64,000 bases of DNA from Caccoplasma intestinavium (GTDB lineage: Bacteria > Bacteroidota > Bacteroidia > Bacteroidales > UBA11471). The stretch is from NCBI GenBank assembly GCA_018715885.1, contig DVKT01000051.1:1-64000 (forward strand), written 5' to 3'. The notes under the pieces are model-generated. The model saw only the letters and a list, made by a program, of their open reading frames with translations. It was not told the origin of the DNA and did not search any database. Every line of letters begins with the position of its first letter. Position 1 is the first letter of the stretch. Position numbers and translations under genes: made by a program. Shown one piece after another: positions 8,843-17,088 of this stretch.

Positions 8843-9585
8843 AAAATATACCGTACTTCTTTAAAAACATAATTTCGTATTTCCCCTGTATCGGTACGCA
8901 ACGACAAGCGTCCGGAAGGCTCGACACCCACTACCTCGGCCCGAATCGACTCTTGCGCAAGCACATCGAAATAGTCATGAAATCCTTTACTGCGATACAA
9001 GACCCTCATATAAGCAAGCGAGACAGACGTGTCGTAGGCAGGGGAGTATGTCTCCAACGATGTAGTAATGGCATCGACAAGCTGCCCGAGCAGCATATCC
9101 CGATCGACTTCGTACCCCAATACCTGCGCCAGAGAAACCGGATTGGGCGCCGAAGACAAAAAATGTATCTGATTGACGTTCACTCCGATTCCGACAATCG
9201 ACAGTGCCACATCAACACCCTGCATATCATTTTCGATAAGTATCCCCACTAATTTACGGTCGCGGTAATAAATATCATTGGGCCATTTGATCGAAACATC
9301 GGGAATATAACGGCCCAACACCTCAACGATAGAAAGAGAAACAAGTTGGGAGAGAATAAACGAATGCGCTGCCGCCATACGCCGGGGACGCAGCAAGATA
9401 GAAAATAAAAGATTCTTCCCGCTTTGCGACTCCCACGAATTACCTTTCTGTCCCCGCCCGGTCGTTTGAAAGTCTGCGGCAACCACCGTACCGCCACGCA
9501 TATCGGGACACTCAACAAGGCGACGACGAATTTCGGAATTCGTCGAATCGGTTTCGGGCAAATATACTATACGCTCATCGGTCAT
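8839..9585 (-). CDS. birA: Biotin--[acetyl-CoA-carboxylase] ligase, short form
   Basis: Attaches biotin to the carboxyl-carrier protein via biotinyl-AMP. The 248-residue protein has the catalytic domain without the N-terminal DNA-binding domain of E. coli BirA, so it should not act as a repressor. Key motifs are TDSTNSEIRRR, TTGRGQKGNSW (biotinyl-AMP loop) and IKWPNDIYY with the catalytic lysine in RKLVGILIE. Both ends overlap neighbours by 4 bp (ATGA), indicating translational coupling. Confidence 0.94.
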   Translation of the reverse strand: MTDERIVYLPETDSTNSEIRRRLVECPDMRGGTVVAADFQTTGRGQKGNSWESQSGKNLLFSILLRPRRMAAAHSFILSQLVSLSIVEVLGRYIPDVSIKWPNDIYYRDRKLVGILIENDMQGVDVALSIVGIGVNVNQIHFLSSAPNPVSLAQVLGYEVDRDMLLGQLVDAITTSLETYSPAYDTSVSLAYMRVLYRSKGFHDYFDVLAQESIRAEVVGVEPSGRLSLRTDTGEIRNYVFKEVRYIL

Positions 9586-9980
9586 TCTTCTTCGGCATAT
9601 TGCGGATAAACAGTTCTCAAAGCATCGAAATAGAACGGTCTGTCGCGACGGGGAAACTTACGGACAACTTCGAGATAGGAATGGCATATCCACGCTTGCA
9701 ACTCCGTATCGTGAGCCCGACTGTAATCGACCGTATTCCAATACTTCTTGTTACTATGATACCCCGGTTTTACATAATCGTAACGATCCCGCAAAAGAAC
9801 GGCGCGATCGGGATTGCACTTCATATTGGCCCACGCGTCGACCGAATCGAGGTCGGTAAAAAGAAACATCTTTCCTCCGACCTTAAAAACCAAGACATTC
9901 TCGTCAAACGGAAAACACTCGGTCGCCCCGGGCAGAGAAAGGCAAAAATCCCGTAAAGTCTCTATATCCATATTCTTCAA
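9582..9980 (-). CDS. MmcQ/YjbR family protein
   Basis: A 132-residue small protein with the YjbR/CyaY-like fold signature LSLPGATECFPFD near the N-terminus, followed by VFKVGGKMFLF and a C-terminal HSYLEVVRKFPRR segment. Members are often labelled DNA-binding, but the biochemical role is not established. The ATG at 9980 overlaps the yraN stop (ATGA); the ATG at 9971 (MDIETL) is also possible and resembles the usual family start. Confidence 0.88.
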   Translation of the reverse strand: MKNMDIETLRDFCLSLPGATECFPFDENVLVFKVGGKMFLFTDLDSVDAWANMKCNPDRAVLLRDRYDYVKPGYHSNKKYWNTVDYSRAHDTELQAWICHSYLEVVRKFPRRDRPFYFDALRTVYPQYAEEE

Positions 9981-10345
9981 CGTATCGTCGGAAAAAAGGC
10001 GTCTTCGATATGGTCGATGTCGTACGTCCCATCATTTTTCTTTATCAGAGCAATAACATCGAAGCGCACGTCAAATGGCAAATCGTAATGGCGGACATAG
10101 GCATCGGCGGCATCGATGACACGCCGGCACTTAGCCCGCGTTACCGCTTCTTCGGGACGCATATACTCGACCGACGTACGGGTCTTGACCTCGACGACAA
10201 CCAAAACTCCGTCCTTGTAGGCCACGATATCGAGCTCGTACTTGCCGTTACGCCAGTTCACATCGCGCACCACGTACCCCCGGGTAACGAGATACTCGGC
10301 GGCACATTCTTCGCCGCCCTTGCCGGTGTCGTTATGCAATGCCAC
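9977..10345 (-). CDS. YraN family (UPF0102) putative endonuclease-fold protein
   Basis: A 122-residue protein of the YraN/UPF0102 family, which has a Holliday-junction-resolvase/restriction-endonuclease-like fold. Visible signatures are NDTGKGGEECAAEYL at the N-terminus and the nuclease-like core ELDIVAYKDGVLVVVEVKTRT (E/D-x(n)-E-V-K). The function is unproven. I chose GTG at 10345 because it aligns with the usual family start and because the longer frame (TTG at 10369) would begin inside the -7 box at 10367-10374. It is the first gene of the five-gene minus-strand set. Confidence 0.87.
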   Translation of the reverse strand: MALHNDTGKGGEECAAEYLVTRGYVVRDVNWRNGKYELDIVAYKDGVLVVVEVKTRTSVEYMRPEEAVTRAKCRRVIDAADAYVRHYDLPFDVRFDVIALIKKNDGTYDIDHIEDAFFPTIR

Positions 10346-10366
10346 GTATATCGAAATAATCCACAA

Positions 10367-10396
10367 CAAAAATAAACATTTTGGCTTTCTCTCAAA
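10367..10396 (-). promoter_or_regulatory. Promoter of the yraN-yjbR-birA-protease-MATE operon
   Basis: Minus strand: TTTG (10396-10393), an 18-bp spacer, then TATTTTTG (10374-10367), the Bacteroidetes -33/-7 pattern. It decides the GTG start of yraN. Confidence 0.72.
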
Positions 10397-10437
10397 AAAT
10401 TTAAAGCGACAAAAGAACCCGATTCAACCGAATATTG

Positions 10438-10445
10438 TATATTTG
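10438..10445 (+). promoter_or_regulatory. Putative -7 box for the SIMPL-tadA pair
   Basis: TATATTTG, 30 bp before the ATG at 10476, matches TAnnTTTG. No clear -33 TTTG is seen. The divergent yraN promoter lies 42 bp away. Confidence 0.55.
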
Positions 10446-10475
10446 TCCTACTTAACCTTCTTAAAAACAAGCGTG

Positions 10476-11186
10476 ATGAAAGCACTCAACAAAGCCCTCC
10501 CGGGTCTCTGCATCGGTATCGGCCTTATCGTCATGGGCTGTCTGCTCAGCCACGGTATCATTACCGTAAAAGACCGCGACCGCATCGTTACCGTCAAAGG
10601 CCTTGCCGAACGCGAAGTGAAAGCCGACCGTGTAATATGGCCGTTGGTATTCAAGGAGATAGGCAATGACATGACAAGTATCTATAACGCAGTCAACAAA
10701 AAGAACGAAATCGTATGCGATTTTCTGAAAAACAACGGAATAAACGAAAACGAAATCTCGATAGCGGCTCCGCAAATCATCGATATGCGAGCCGAACGCT
10801 ATGCCAATAACAACGAGATTCCCTACCGTTACAACGTTACATCGGTCATCACCGTAACATCGAATCAAATCGACAAAGTACGCGAACTCATTTCCCGACA
10901 AGTCGATCTGCTGAAACAAGGTGTTGCCATCATCGACGGCGACTATCGTTATACGACCCAATATTCTTTCACCGGACTCAACGACATAAAACCCGAAATG
11001 ATAGAAGAGGCAACCGTTGCAGCCCGTCTCGCCGCCGAGAAATTCGCCAAAGATTCCGACAGCAAACTGGGAAAGATACGACGGGCCAATCAAGGCCAAT
11101 TCGTCATCAGCAATCGAGACGAAAACACGCCCTATATCAAAGAAGTACGTGTCGTTACGACTATCGACTATTATTTAAAAGACTGA
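10476..11186 (+). CDS. SIMPL domain-containing protein (DUF541, Oxidative stress defence-like)
   Basis: A 236-residue envelope protein with one N-terminal hydrophobic segment (LPGLCIGIGLIVMGCLLS) and a SIMPL/DUF541 domain from VTVKGLAEREVKADRV to the end; the family includes YggE and BP26. Characteristic pieces are a KGLAEREV beginning and FAKDSDSKLGKIRRANQGQF near the C-terminus. The exact role is unknown; relatives are linked to oxidative stress and ring-shaped oligomers. The start at 10476 is chosen because it begins with a signal anchor and follows the -7 box; the open frame extends upstream to 10242 but crosses yraN and both promoters. tadA follows after 12 bp. Confidence 0.9.
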   Translation: MKALNKALPGLCIGIGLIVMGCLLSHGIITVKDRDRIVTVKGLAEREVKADRVIWPLVFKEIGNDMTSIYNAVNKKNEIVCDFLKNNGINENEISIAAPQIIDMRAERYANNNEIPYRYNVTSVITVTSNQIDKVRELISRQVDLLKQGVAIIDGDYRYTTQYSFTGLNDIKPEMIEEATVAARLAAEKFAKDSDSKLGKIRRANQGQFVISNRDENTPYIKEVRVVTTIDYYLKD

Positions 11187-11198
11187 TTTTACACCCTC

Positions 11199-11660
11199 AT
11201 GGAAAAAGGGAATAACGCCGCAACGGAAAATCGCGACCGATACTATATGCAACAAGCGCTCATCGAAGCGCAGACCGCTTATGAACGGGGAGAAATTCCC
11301 GTAGGGGCGGTTATTGTACACAAAGACAGAGTCATCGCTCGTTCTCATAATCTCACCGAAACCCTCAACGACGTTACAGCTCATGCCGAAATGCAGGCCA
11401 TCACCGCCGCTGCCGACGTATTGGGGGGAAAATATATGCCCGAATGTACATTATACGTTACACTCGAACCCTGTGTCATGTGCGCCGGTGCCATAGGCTG
11501 GGCGCAAATGGGACGGCTTGTATTCGGAGCCTCTGACGAGAAGCGGGGTTACCTGCGATATGCCGAAGCGGCGCTGCACCCCAAAACACAAGTCACCAAA
11601 GGCATTTTGCAGGAAGAATGCGCCCACCTTCTCACCGATTTCTTCAAACAGAGACGATAG
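11199..11660 (+). CDS. tadA: tRNA-specific adenosine deaminase
   Basis: Deaminates A34 to inosine in tRNA-Arg(ACG). The 153-residue protein has the zinc-binding cytidine-deaminase-fold motifs HAEMQAI (catalytic Glu) and PCVMCAGAI, with VPVGAV-like EIPVGAVIVHKDRVIARSHN upstream, here split as GEIPVGAVIV and IARSHN. The N-terminal 15 residues are extra and polar; the ATG at 11199 is the only nearby candidate apart from an internal Met (RYYMQQAL). Confidence 0.95.
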   Translation: MEKGNNAATENRDRYYMQQALIEAQTAYERGEIPVGAVIVHKDRVIARSHNLTETLNDVTAHAEMQAITAAADVLGGKYMPECTLYVTLEPCVMCAGAIGWAQMGRLVFGASDEKRGYLRYAEAALHPKTQVTKGILQEECAHLLTDFFKQRR

Positions 11661-11693
11661 CAGGTATAATAAAAAACTCGCACCGCCACCTTT

Positions 11694-12233
11694 CTATGAC
11701 TGTTTTGTACCCGATAACTTAATAACGACTTCACTTTCGACATTTCGATCGCTATTTGTCGTAGAAACCATTTCAATCCAAACGTCCCCATTATCCTCGA
11801 TATATCCCGATACCGATGATATGACGCATATTTCACTCGTTATTCCGTTAACGACTTCATCTGTAATGACACAACTTGCACTGGGATTCGTCGCCGAAAG
11901 AAGAATCCGATTATCATCATCAGCCACATCGATATCATTTACAGTCAATTGTATGTTCAGAGCATGATATACATCATCCGATGAATAACGAATATCATTA
12001 TCGATAGAAAGTTTTACTGTTCTATTTCGAGTAATATAAAAACCCACCGGCAAAGATGTAGCATCGCCCTGCACTCCCGACACCCAATTGTATCCATCAA
12101 CAAGCAAAGTCATTCTTCCGGAATACCCGCCAGAAATATTCGTACCTTTCCATTGATCGGGATCAAAATTATCTTCACAACCCACGAAAAACATTAACAA
12201 TGAAAATAAAACGATACATTTTTTCACGTCCAT
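11694..12233 (-). CDS. Hypothetical lipoprotein with NFDPD mature N-terminus
   Basis: A 179-residue lipoprotein with a clear signal peptide and lipobox (MFFVGC, Cys near residue 19). The mature end begins CEDNFDPDQWKGT; the rest looks all-beta, with many alternating hydrophobics and no Cys-rich or catalytic motif I recognise. The start at 12231-12233 is fixed by a perfect AGGAGG 4 nt upstream. The mature N-terminus closely resembles that of the next upstream gene (C-x-x-N-F-D-P-D), suggesting shared sorting or binding. It is the last gene of the envelope cluster. I do not recognise the family; a calycin-like beta-barrel is only a guess. Confidence 0.75.
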   Translation of the reverse strand: MDVKKCIVLFSLLMFFVGCEDNFDPDQWKGTNISGGYSGRMTLLVDGYNWVSGVQGDATSLPVGFYITRNRTVKLSIDNDIRYSSDDVYHALNIQLTVNDIDVADDDNRILLSATNPSASCVITDEVVNGITSEICVISSVSGYIEDNGDVWIEMVSTTNSDRNVESEVVIKLSGTKQS

Positions 12234-12234
12234 A

Positions 12235-12243
12235 TCTCCTCCT
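12235..12243 (-). promoter_or_regulatory. Strong Shine-Dalgarno sequence of the NFDPD lipoprotein gene
   Basis: AGGAGGAGA on the minus strand, with the AGGAGG core 4 nt from the ATG at 12233. Full SD sequences are uncommon in Bacteroidetes, which mostly rely on A-rich leaders. It excludes the upstream GTG at 12254. Confidence 0.75.
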
Positions 12244-12323
12244 GGTATAATCACTCTTTATCGATATTGCCCAAAATCTGTTTCTTCACTCAATCTATTA
12301 TAGCTATCTCCCGCACATTAAAT

Positions 12324-13118
12324 TTACCTCTCCGTTGCTGAAATAGCAAGGCGCAAGCCCAAGTAATAGTACGTGCTCGTCGACATGTAGGCATTGCGAG
12401 ACGCGCAACGACAATAGACGGCAGCATGACGCCAGCCCCCACCCCGGAAAACGCGATTGGAGCCAGACGAAGGGCCTTGCGGATTGGTTACTAACGCCTC
12501 GGAATAACTGCCATACCAGTCGCTGCACCACTCCCATACATTCCCACTCATGTCGTAAAGCCCTAACTCGTTCGGCAATTTGCCCTTTACCTCATGTGTG
12601 CTGCTTTCGCTATTATCACTATACCACGCCACAGCATCGACATCATTACTCCCCGAGTATATGTAGCCCTTGCTTTTATTCCCTCCACGCGCGGCATACT
12701 CCCACTCCGCTTCGGTGGGCAACCGAAATTTTTTTCCGGTCAAGGCATTCAACTGTTCAATAAACTCTTGGCAATCATTCCAACTCACTTGCTCTACCGG
12801 ACGTTGACTACCAGTAAAGCGACTCGGGTTGCCTCCCATCACAGCCTGCCACAACTCCTGCGTAACCTCTGTCTCACCTATATAATAAGTACTCAATGTA
12901 ACGGAATGGACAGGTTGCTCATCTAGCGAACCCGACAACGAACCCATCTCGAACGTCCCGCCACTGACCGGCTTCATGGTAAAAGAAACACCTTTCACCG
13001 TAAAGATTTCGTCTATCAGTTTTCCGTCTGAAGTTGTACCGACAAGATCTGGATCAAAGTTCTTTACGCAAGAACAAAACAAACTGCAAAACGAAAAAAA
13101 ACAGAGGCATTTTTTCAT
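12324..13118 (-). CDS. Formylglycine-generating-enzyme-like (SUMF1) lipoprotein
   Basis: A 264-residue lipoprotein (lipobox LFCSC) with an FGE-sulfatase/SUMF1 domain: GGTFEMGS, ETEVTQELWQAVMG, LPTEAEWEYAARGG, GLYDMSGNVWEWCSDWYG and RVFRGGGW. In human FGE the active site is a Cys-x4-Cys pair; here the second cysteine aligns with RCASRN but the first position is alanine (AVYCRC), so true formylglycine synthesis is unlikely. Related non-catalytic SUMF1 lipoproteins (GldJ/GldK) have structural roles in Bacteroidetes type IX secretion. The ATG at 13118 begins a typical lipoprotein signal; an ATGA overlap with the PEGA gene at 13148 is a possible alternative start. Confidence 0.86.
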   Translation of the reverse strand: MKKCLCFFSFCSLFCSCVKNFDPDLVGTTSDGKLIDEIFTVKGVSFTMKPVSGGTFEMGSLSGSLDEQPVHSVTLSTYYIGETEVTQELWQAVMGGNPSRFTGSQRPVEQVSWNDCQEFIEQLNALTGKKFRLPTEAEWEYAARGGNKSKGYIYSGSNDVDAVAWYSDNSESSTHEVKGKLPNELGLYDMSGNVWEWCSDWYGSYSEALVTNPQGPSSGSNRVFRGGGWRHAAVYCRCASRNAYMSTSTYYYLGLRLAISATER

Positions 13119-13144
13119 AGCAACCCAATTTTTAATTCCCATAA

Positions 13145-15445
13145 TCATCGTTCATTTGAGAACGGTATGTATATGACCATAGAGGTACCAAAGCGCCAAC
13201 GTTTGTTCAGATGGTCGACATAGGTATTATAAAAATCGGGCATATTCCCGTAAATATATTCTTGGTTATAAGCCGGCTTCAAATCATAAGTAAAAAAGAG
13301 GTTGAAATCGAAAATCCGTTTGGCACAAAAGCCGATTTGTCCGCCTATCGAGTAATTACGGCTATTGACGATACCCAAATCGACGTTGTCGCCCATATTG
13401 AAATTATAGCTTCCTTGTGCCCCGATATACATAGCCCCCCAATCTCCGCCACCGAGGCGCAAACGCAAAGCCAGCGAGAGAGGTATCTGGGTATAGGTCG
13501 TAAGGGAATTTTCCGAATCGATTTCATCGATTTCGGGATCGCCTTCTTCTTTAAAAAACTTACCGCCCCGGTTCTTCCCCATTTTATAACCGCCGATATT
13601 CACGACAGCCGTCAGCCACGTAAACGACTCCTGTCCCATCTTAAAGGAGAGGTAACCGCCCATACTGCACTTGTCGGTCCACAGAATATCCCATCCGCCG
13701 CCGAGAGAAAACAGGTCGCCGGCATCGTAATAATCCATAAGCCGCTTACGTTTGGCTTTGAGGGAGATGCTCGTAAAAGAGTCATCTCCTGCTGCAATAT
13801 TTATTTCCTGCGTTTTGGATTTATACCCGTAAGCTATGGCTGTTACTGTGTACTTTCCGGGAGTTCCCACAAAGCGATAGGGAGCATCTCCTACATATTT
13901 TCCGTCGATATAAATTTTCGTTTGCGAAGGATAGGCGTAAATCTGTACCGCCCCGGTAATCGGCATAGGTGTAATCGTCTCCGAGTTCGTCTGCCCGGCT
14001 GCAATCACGACCGGCTGTGTTACATCGTTATAACCGTCGGCTTTGACCGTTACCTGATAACGTCCGGCCCCGTCGCTGTATGTGTAAGGGGCAATCCCCT
14101 TGAACTGCCCGTCGATATAAACCCGGGCATTCGTTACATTGCTGCGAATCACCACCGAACCGCCGTTCTCGAGCTGCAAATCGACCGGCGTTATTTTTCC
14201 CTCTTCCACCGTTATGGTAGATGTCTTGGTCGCATAGCCTTCCTTCGACACGGCAAGCGTATGGGTACCGATGAGTACGTCTTTAAAGATATTCGGAGAC
14301 TCGCCCAACACCCGGCCATCGACAGAAACCGTCGCCCCGATAGGCTGCGTGTTGATATTGATAGAGCCATAACGGGGAACAGGAGATTGCAAGACTATCT
14401 GCTGGTTTTCACCCGCTTTTACCTCCACCGTCCGTTTCGTGGGATAATGCGACACTTTCCGGGCCTCGATTGTGTACATGCCCGTATTGAGACGGCCGCT
14501 CCACTTTCCCGTACCTTTCGACTCTTCATTGATGAAAATTTCGGCCTCATCGGGTACGGATACCGATACTTCGGCAAAATTCGGTGCCAAAGCTACAGCT
14601 TTTGTCTGTACCGAACCGTCGCCCGAAATAACAACTTTCTCAGTTAACGGCTTATACGATCCCAACTTAAACTGCAATGTATGAGAACCCTTAGGCAACC
14701 GTTCGGTCGTGAATGGTGTCGTCCCAGCCGGTTTATAATCACCATCGATATATACCTGTGCCCCCGACGGCTCGGAAGTTATCTGCAACTGCCCGTAAGC
14801 CGGACGCAACGATACCTGCAAATCGGTACGCCCTTGCGACGTAATCTCGAACTGCCCCATTTCCGGTTCATATAAAGGTGCGGAAATGCGATAAGTATGT
14901 TTTCCGTATTTCAACAATTTAGACAACACGCCTCCTGCCGACTCGACCAGCGTCTCATCGATATATACCTCGGCATTGGTCGGAGAAACCGTCATCGCAA
15001 CATACTGCCCACCGGCATCTTCCTGCACGACCGTCGTTACCCGCCCGGTAACAAGCACCATTTCATAGGTACGCCCCGCCTCGATGGATAGGGGGTAGTA
15101 ATAATCTCTCAACACACCGAGAGTCGCATGTTTTATAGTAACTTTCCGTGATTTTCTCGGTACATAAAGCCATATCTCGCCCGGAGTCTGCTTGGTTGCG
15201 ACAAATCCCAATGAGCTTCCTTCAAACGAAAAACCTGTCTCGGTCGTTACAATCTTTATCAAAGCCGCCACTTCATTATTTTGGTCGCGTTTCATCGTCC
15301 CAGCTGTATTGGCGGTGAGGTCGGTTTCAAGCAAACGAAAACTTTTGACCGATATATTTTGTGCGGACAGATCCGCAAACGATAGGCAAAACAATGAACA
15401 AAAAATAATTGCGCGCAAATAATATTTCAAAAAATGTGCATTCAT
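13145..15445 (-). CDS. Six-repeat PEGA-domain protein with C-terminal barrel-like domain
   Basis: A 766-residue exported protein (signal peptide ending ADLSAQ). After a conserved N-terminal region (about 30-150), six PEGA-type repeats follow, each with an (A/V)-x-(V/I)-x-(I/V)-(D/N) core: VYIDET, VYIDGD, IFINEE, VSVDGR, VYIDGQ and IYIDGK (about residues 150-545). The last about 200 residues are Gly/aromatic-rich amphipathic strands (GGWDILWTDK, GAMYIGAQGSYNFNMGDN) ending FSNER, like a small outer-membrane beta-barrel. PEGA domains bind or decorate surface polymers in other bacteria. The function here is unknown. It lies inside the LPP20/FGE-like gene cluster. Confidence 0.85.
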   Translation of the reverse strand: MNAHFLKYYLRAIIFCSLFCLSFADLSAQNISVKSFRLLETDLTANTAGTMKRDQNNEVAALIKIVTTETGFSFEGSSLGFVATKQTPGEIWLYVPRKSRKVTIKHATLGVLRDYYYPLSIEAGRTYEMVLVTGRVTTVVQEDAGGQYVAMTVSPTNAEVYIDETLVESAGGVLSKLLKYGKHTYRISAPLYEPEMGQFEITSQGRTDLQVSLRPAYGQLQITSEPSGAQVYIDGDYKPAGTTPFTTERLPKGSHTLQFKLGSYKPLTEKVVISGDGSVQTKAVALAPNFAEVSVSVPDEAEIFINEESKGTGKWSGRLNTGMYTIEARKVSHYPTKRTVEVKAGENQQIVLQSPVPRYGSININTQPIGATVSVDGRVLGESPNIFKDVLIGTHTLAVSKEGYATKTSTITVEEGKITPVDLQLENGGSVVIRSNVTNARVYIDGQFKGIAPYTYSDGAGRYQVTVKADGYNDVTQPVVIAAGQTNSETITPMPITGAVQIYAYPSQTKIYIDGKYVGDAPYRFVGTPGKYTVTAIAYGYKSKTQEINIAAGDDSFTSISLKAKRKRLMDYYDAGDLFSLGGGWDILWTDKCSMGGYLSFKMGQESFTWLTAVVNIGGYKMGKNRGGKFFKEEGDPEIDEIDSENSLTTYTQIPLSLALRLRLGGGDWGAMYIGAQGSYNFNMGDNVDLGIVNSRNYSIGGQIGFCAKRIFDFNLFFTYDLKPAYNQEYIYGNMPDFYNTYVDHLNKRWRFGTSMVIYIPFSNER

Positions 15446-15508
15446 TTCTTTTTGGTTTATTTTCCCTCGAAAACGCTATGCGTTCGTGATTTCATTCGTC
15501 GTTCTCTT

Positions 15509-16417
15509 CTATTGCAAACGACATCGTACATTCAAATAATTATCAACGATTCCTCGAATTTCCGTATCGATCTCGATACGCAATTTTTCAGAAATATTCC
15601 GATCGATGTTTTTCATCGAACCATTGTAATTTTCTGTTACCGACTTTATGGTCGAGTTATCACTATCTTCAAAAAAGAGACAATCGAAATGCGACAAAAT
15701 GTAAGAAGGCCAAAATCCTTTAACCAACCGACGCATGGGATAATGTTCGACCCCGAGCGAATCTCCGCAATCGGCATAAGTGCAATAAAGCAAATCTTTA
15801 TCGGTCGAAATTCCATTCACCTGAGAATGATATTCGGATTGTCTCTGCAAACGATGCATTTTCATCGACATTTCGGACAGACTGTCGAGACCGACCACCC
15901 GTAAAGCCAATTGATAATATCCCGACCAACGCTCGATCCCGGTAAATTTGTAACTGTAAAACAACTCCATCACCCCTTTGACAAGACATTTTCCATCGGG
16001 ATCCGGACTTATTTCCACCTCGCGAAATACCTCTCCGAAATTTGAAACATACTCGTTCAACACTTTATAATCGAAGCGATAATTTATCACAGCTTTTACC
16101 AATCGTCTGACTTCCGAACGAAGCTCCTCTTCGGAAGTGCTACTAGAAAAAGTCTCCTCCACGCACTGACCATCTAACCCAGAATGTAACAAATGACAAA
16201 GTAAGGCATGGGCAACAGCCTGATCTTGTGCCAATGCACGGTCTAACCCGACATCGGAAACACCCAGCTCGATCCCGGGGTATCTACATGAGACAACCCA
16301 TGCTGGCAGCGTATCAACTCCCTGTATCCTCCATTGCAAAGTCTCTGCAAAATTTTGCGAAAAAACAGCAACAGAGAATATAAAATAAAGAAAAACCGAT
16401 AAAAGACACCTTTTCAT
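15509..16417 (-). CDS. Exported LPP20-like hypothetical protein
   Basis: A 302-residue protein with a type-I signal peptide (AVFSQ). After it, LPAWVVSCRYPGIELGVSDVG and the Ala/Leu-rich helix ALAQDQAVAHALLCHLL resemble the N-terminal domain of the LPP20/FlgT-like superfamily, in which W-VS..G and a conserved helix follow the signal peptide. The remaining two-thirds is mixed alpha/beta with no motif I recognise. It is sandwiched between the LPP20 lipoprotein and PEGA genes on the same strand, so a shared envelope function is likely. The superfamily call is tentative. Confidence 0.6.
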   Translation of the reverse strand: MKRCLLSVFLYFIFSVAVFSQNFAETLQWRIQGVDTLPAWVVSCRYPGIELGVSDVGLDRALAQDQAVAHALLCHLLHSGLDGQCVEETFSSSTSEEELRSEVRRLVKAVINYRFDYKVLNEYVSNFGEVFREVEISPDPDGKCLVKGVMELFYSYKFTGIERWSGYYQLALRVVGLDSLSEMSMKMHRLQRQSEYHSQVNGISTDKDLLYCTYADCGDSLGVEHYPMRRLVKGFWPSYILSHFDCLFFEDSDNSTIKSVTENYNGSMKNIDRNISEKLRIEIDTEIRGIVDNYLNVRCRLQ

Positions 16418-16429
16418 TTTTCACGTATA

Positions 16430-16462
16430 AATGATGAAGTACTCTAAAAGTACTTCATCATT
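16430..16462. terminator. Intergenic hairpin after the LPP20 lipoprotein gene
   Basis: A perfect 14-bp stem (16430-16443 with 16449-16462) with loop CTAAA. The U-run is weak on either strand, so it could be an attenuator, an mRNA-stabilising hairpin or a partial terminator within the cluster. Confidence 0.6.
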
Positions 16463-16481
16463 ATTCACGAATAAAAACCGA

Positions 16482-17030
16482 TTACTGAGCCTTAGACATT
16501 TCTTCCTCGAAGATTTTTTTGAATTTCTCGTAATCATAATCGATACGCAATTTCGAGTCATCGCTTATCGAGCTGTTCAATGCAGCAAGGACATCTTCCG
16601 ATGCCAACTCTACACAAACATAGCAGGTAAATGTGCCATTGGCATTTTTACGATATTTTTCACAGATGACATGCGAACCAGTAAGACGTTGATTTACAAC
16701 CGTACGGCCCAAATCTTCATACCGTTGCGTCGTCTCGGCTTCTTCTCCCTTCACATAATTCTTTGCATAATTGTCTGCTACGGCTTTGACCGTCGTATTT
16801 ATGATTGTAGCCAACTCCTGACGAGCCGATGCCGTTGCCTGCTTGCGGGCAACATCTTCATTCCCTGCAACAGCCGAGGCAGCAGCTCTGAAATGCGAGA
16901 CTTCGGTACGGAATCCGGGACCAGAACACGGTGTCTCATAAAGTTCGGATTGCGTAGATTTCGAACTACCACAACTCGAAACCAATACGACAGCTACGGC
17001 TACCAATGCCGCCATAAACATCTTTCTCAT
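16482..17030 (-). CDS. LPP20 family lipoprotein
   Basis: A 182-residue lipoprotein with lipobox VLVSSC (Cys near residue 20). The mature part contains SHFRAAASAVAGNEDVARKQATASARQELATII, whose Ala-rich helix with regularly spaced K/R is the LPP20 hallmark (only pieces AVAGNEDVARKQA and ASARQELATI are quoted as diagnostic). It ends with a charged KFKKIFEEEMSKAQ tail. LPP20 (Helicobacter) and FlgP/FlgT relatives build outer-membrane-associated structures. The role here is unknown. Confidence 0.84.
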   Translation of the reverse strand: MRKMFMAALVAVAVVLVSSCGSSKSTQSELYETPCSGPGFRTEVSHFRAAASAVAGNEDVARKQATASARQELATIINTTVKAVADNYAKNYVKGEEAETTQRYEDLGRTVVNQRLTGSHVICEKYRKNANGTFTCYVCVELASEDVLAALNSSISDDSKLRIDYDYEKFKKIFEEEMSKAQ

Positions 17031-17088
17031 AACTTACTACCCTTGTAATTGTGTCGGGCGCAACTTCTAATGAATAATTATCTTACAA

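Noticed and set aside
10242..10475. N-terminal extension of the SIMPL gene
   Set aside because: Runs through yraN and both divergent promoters; the real signal anchor starts at 10476.
13211..14647. 478-codon plus-strand frame
   Set aside because: Antisense shadow of the PEGA repeats.
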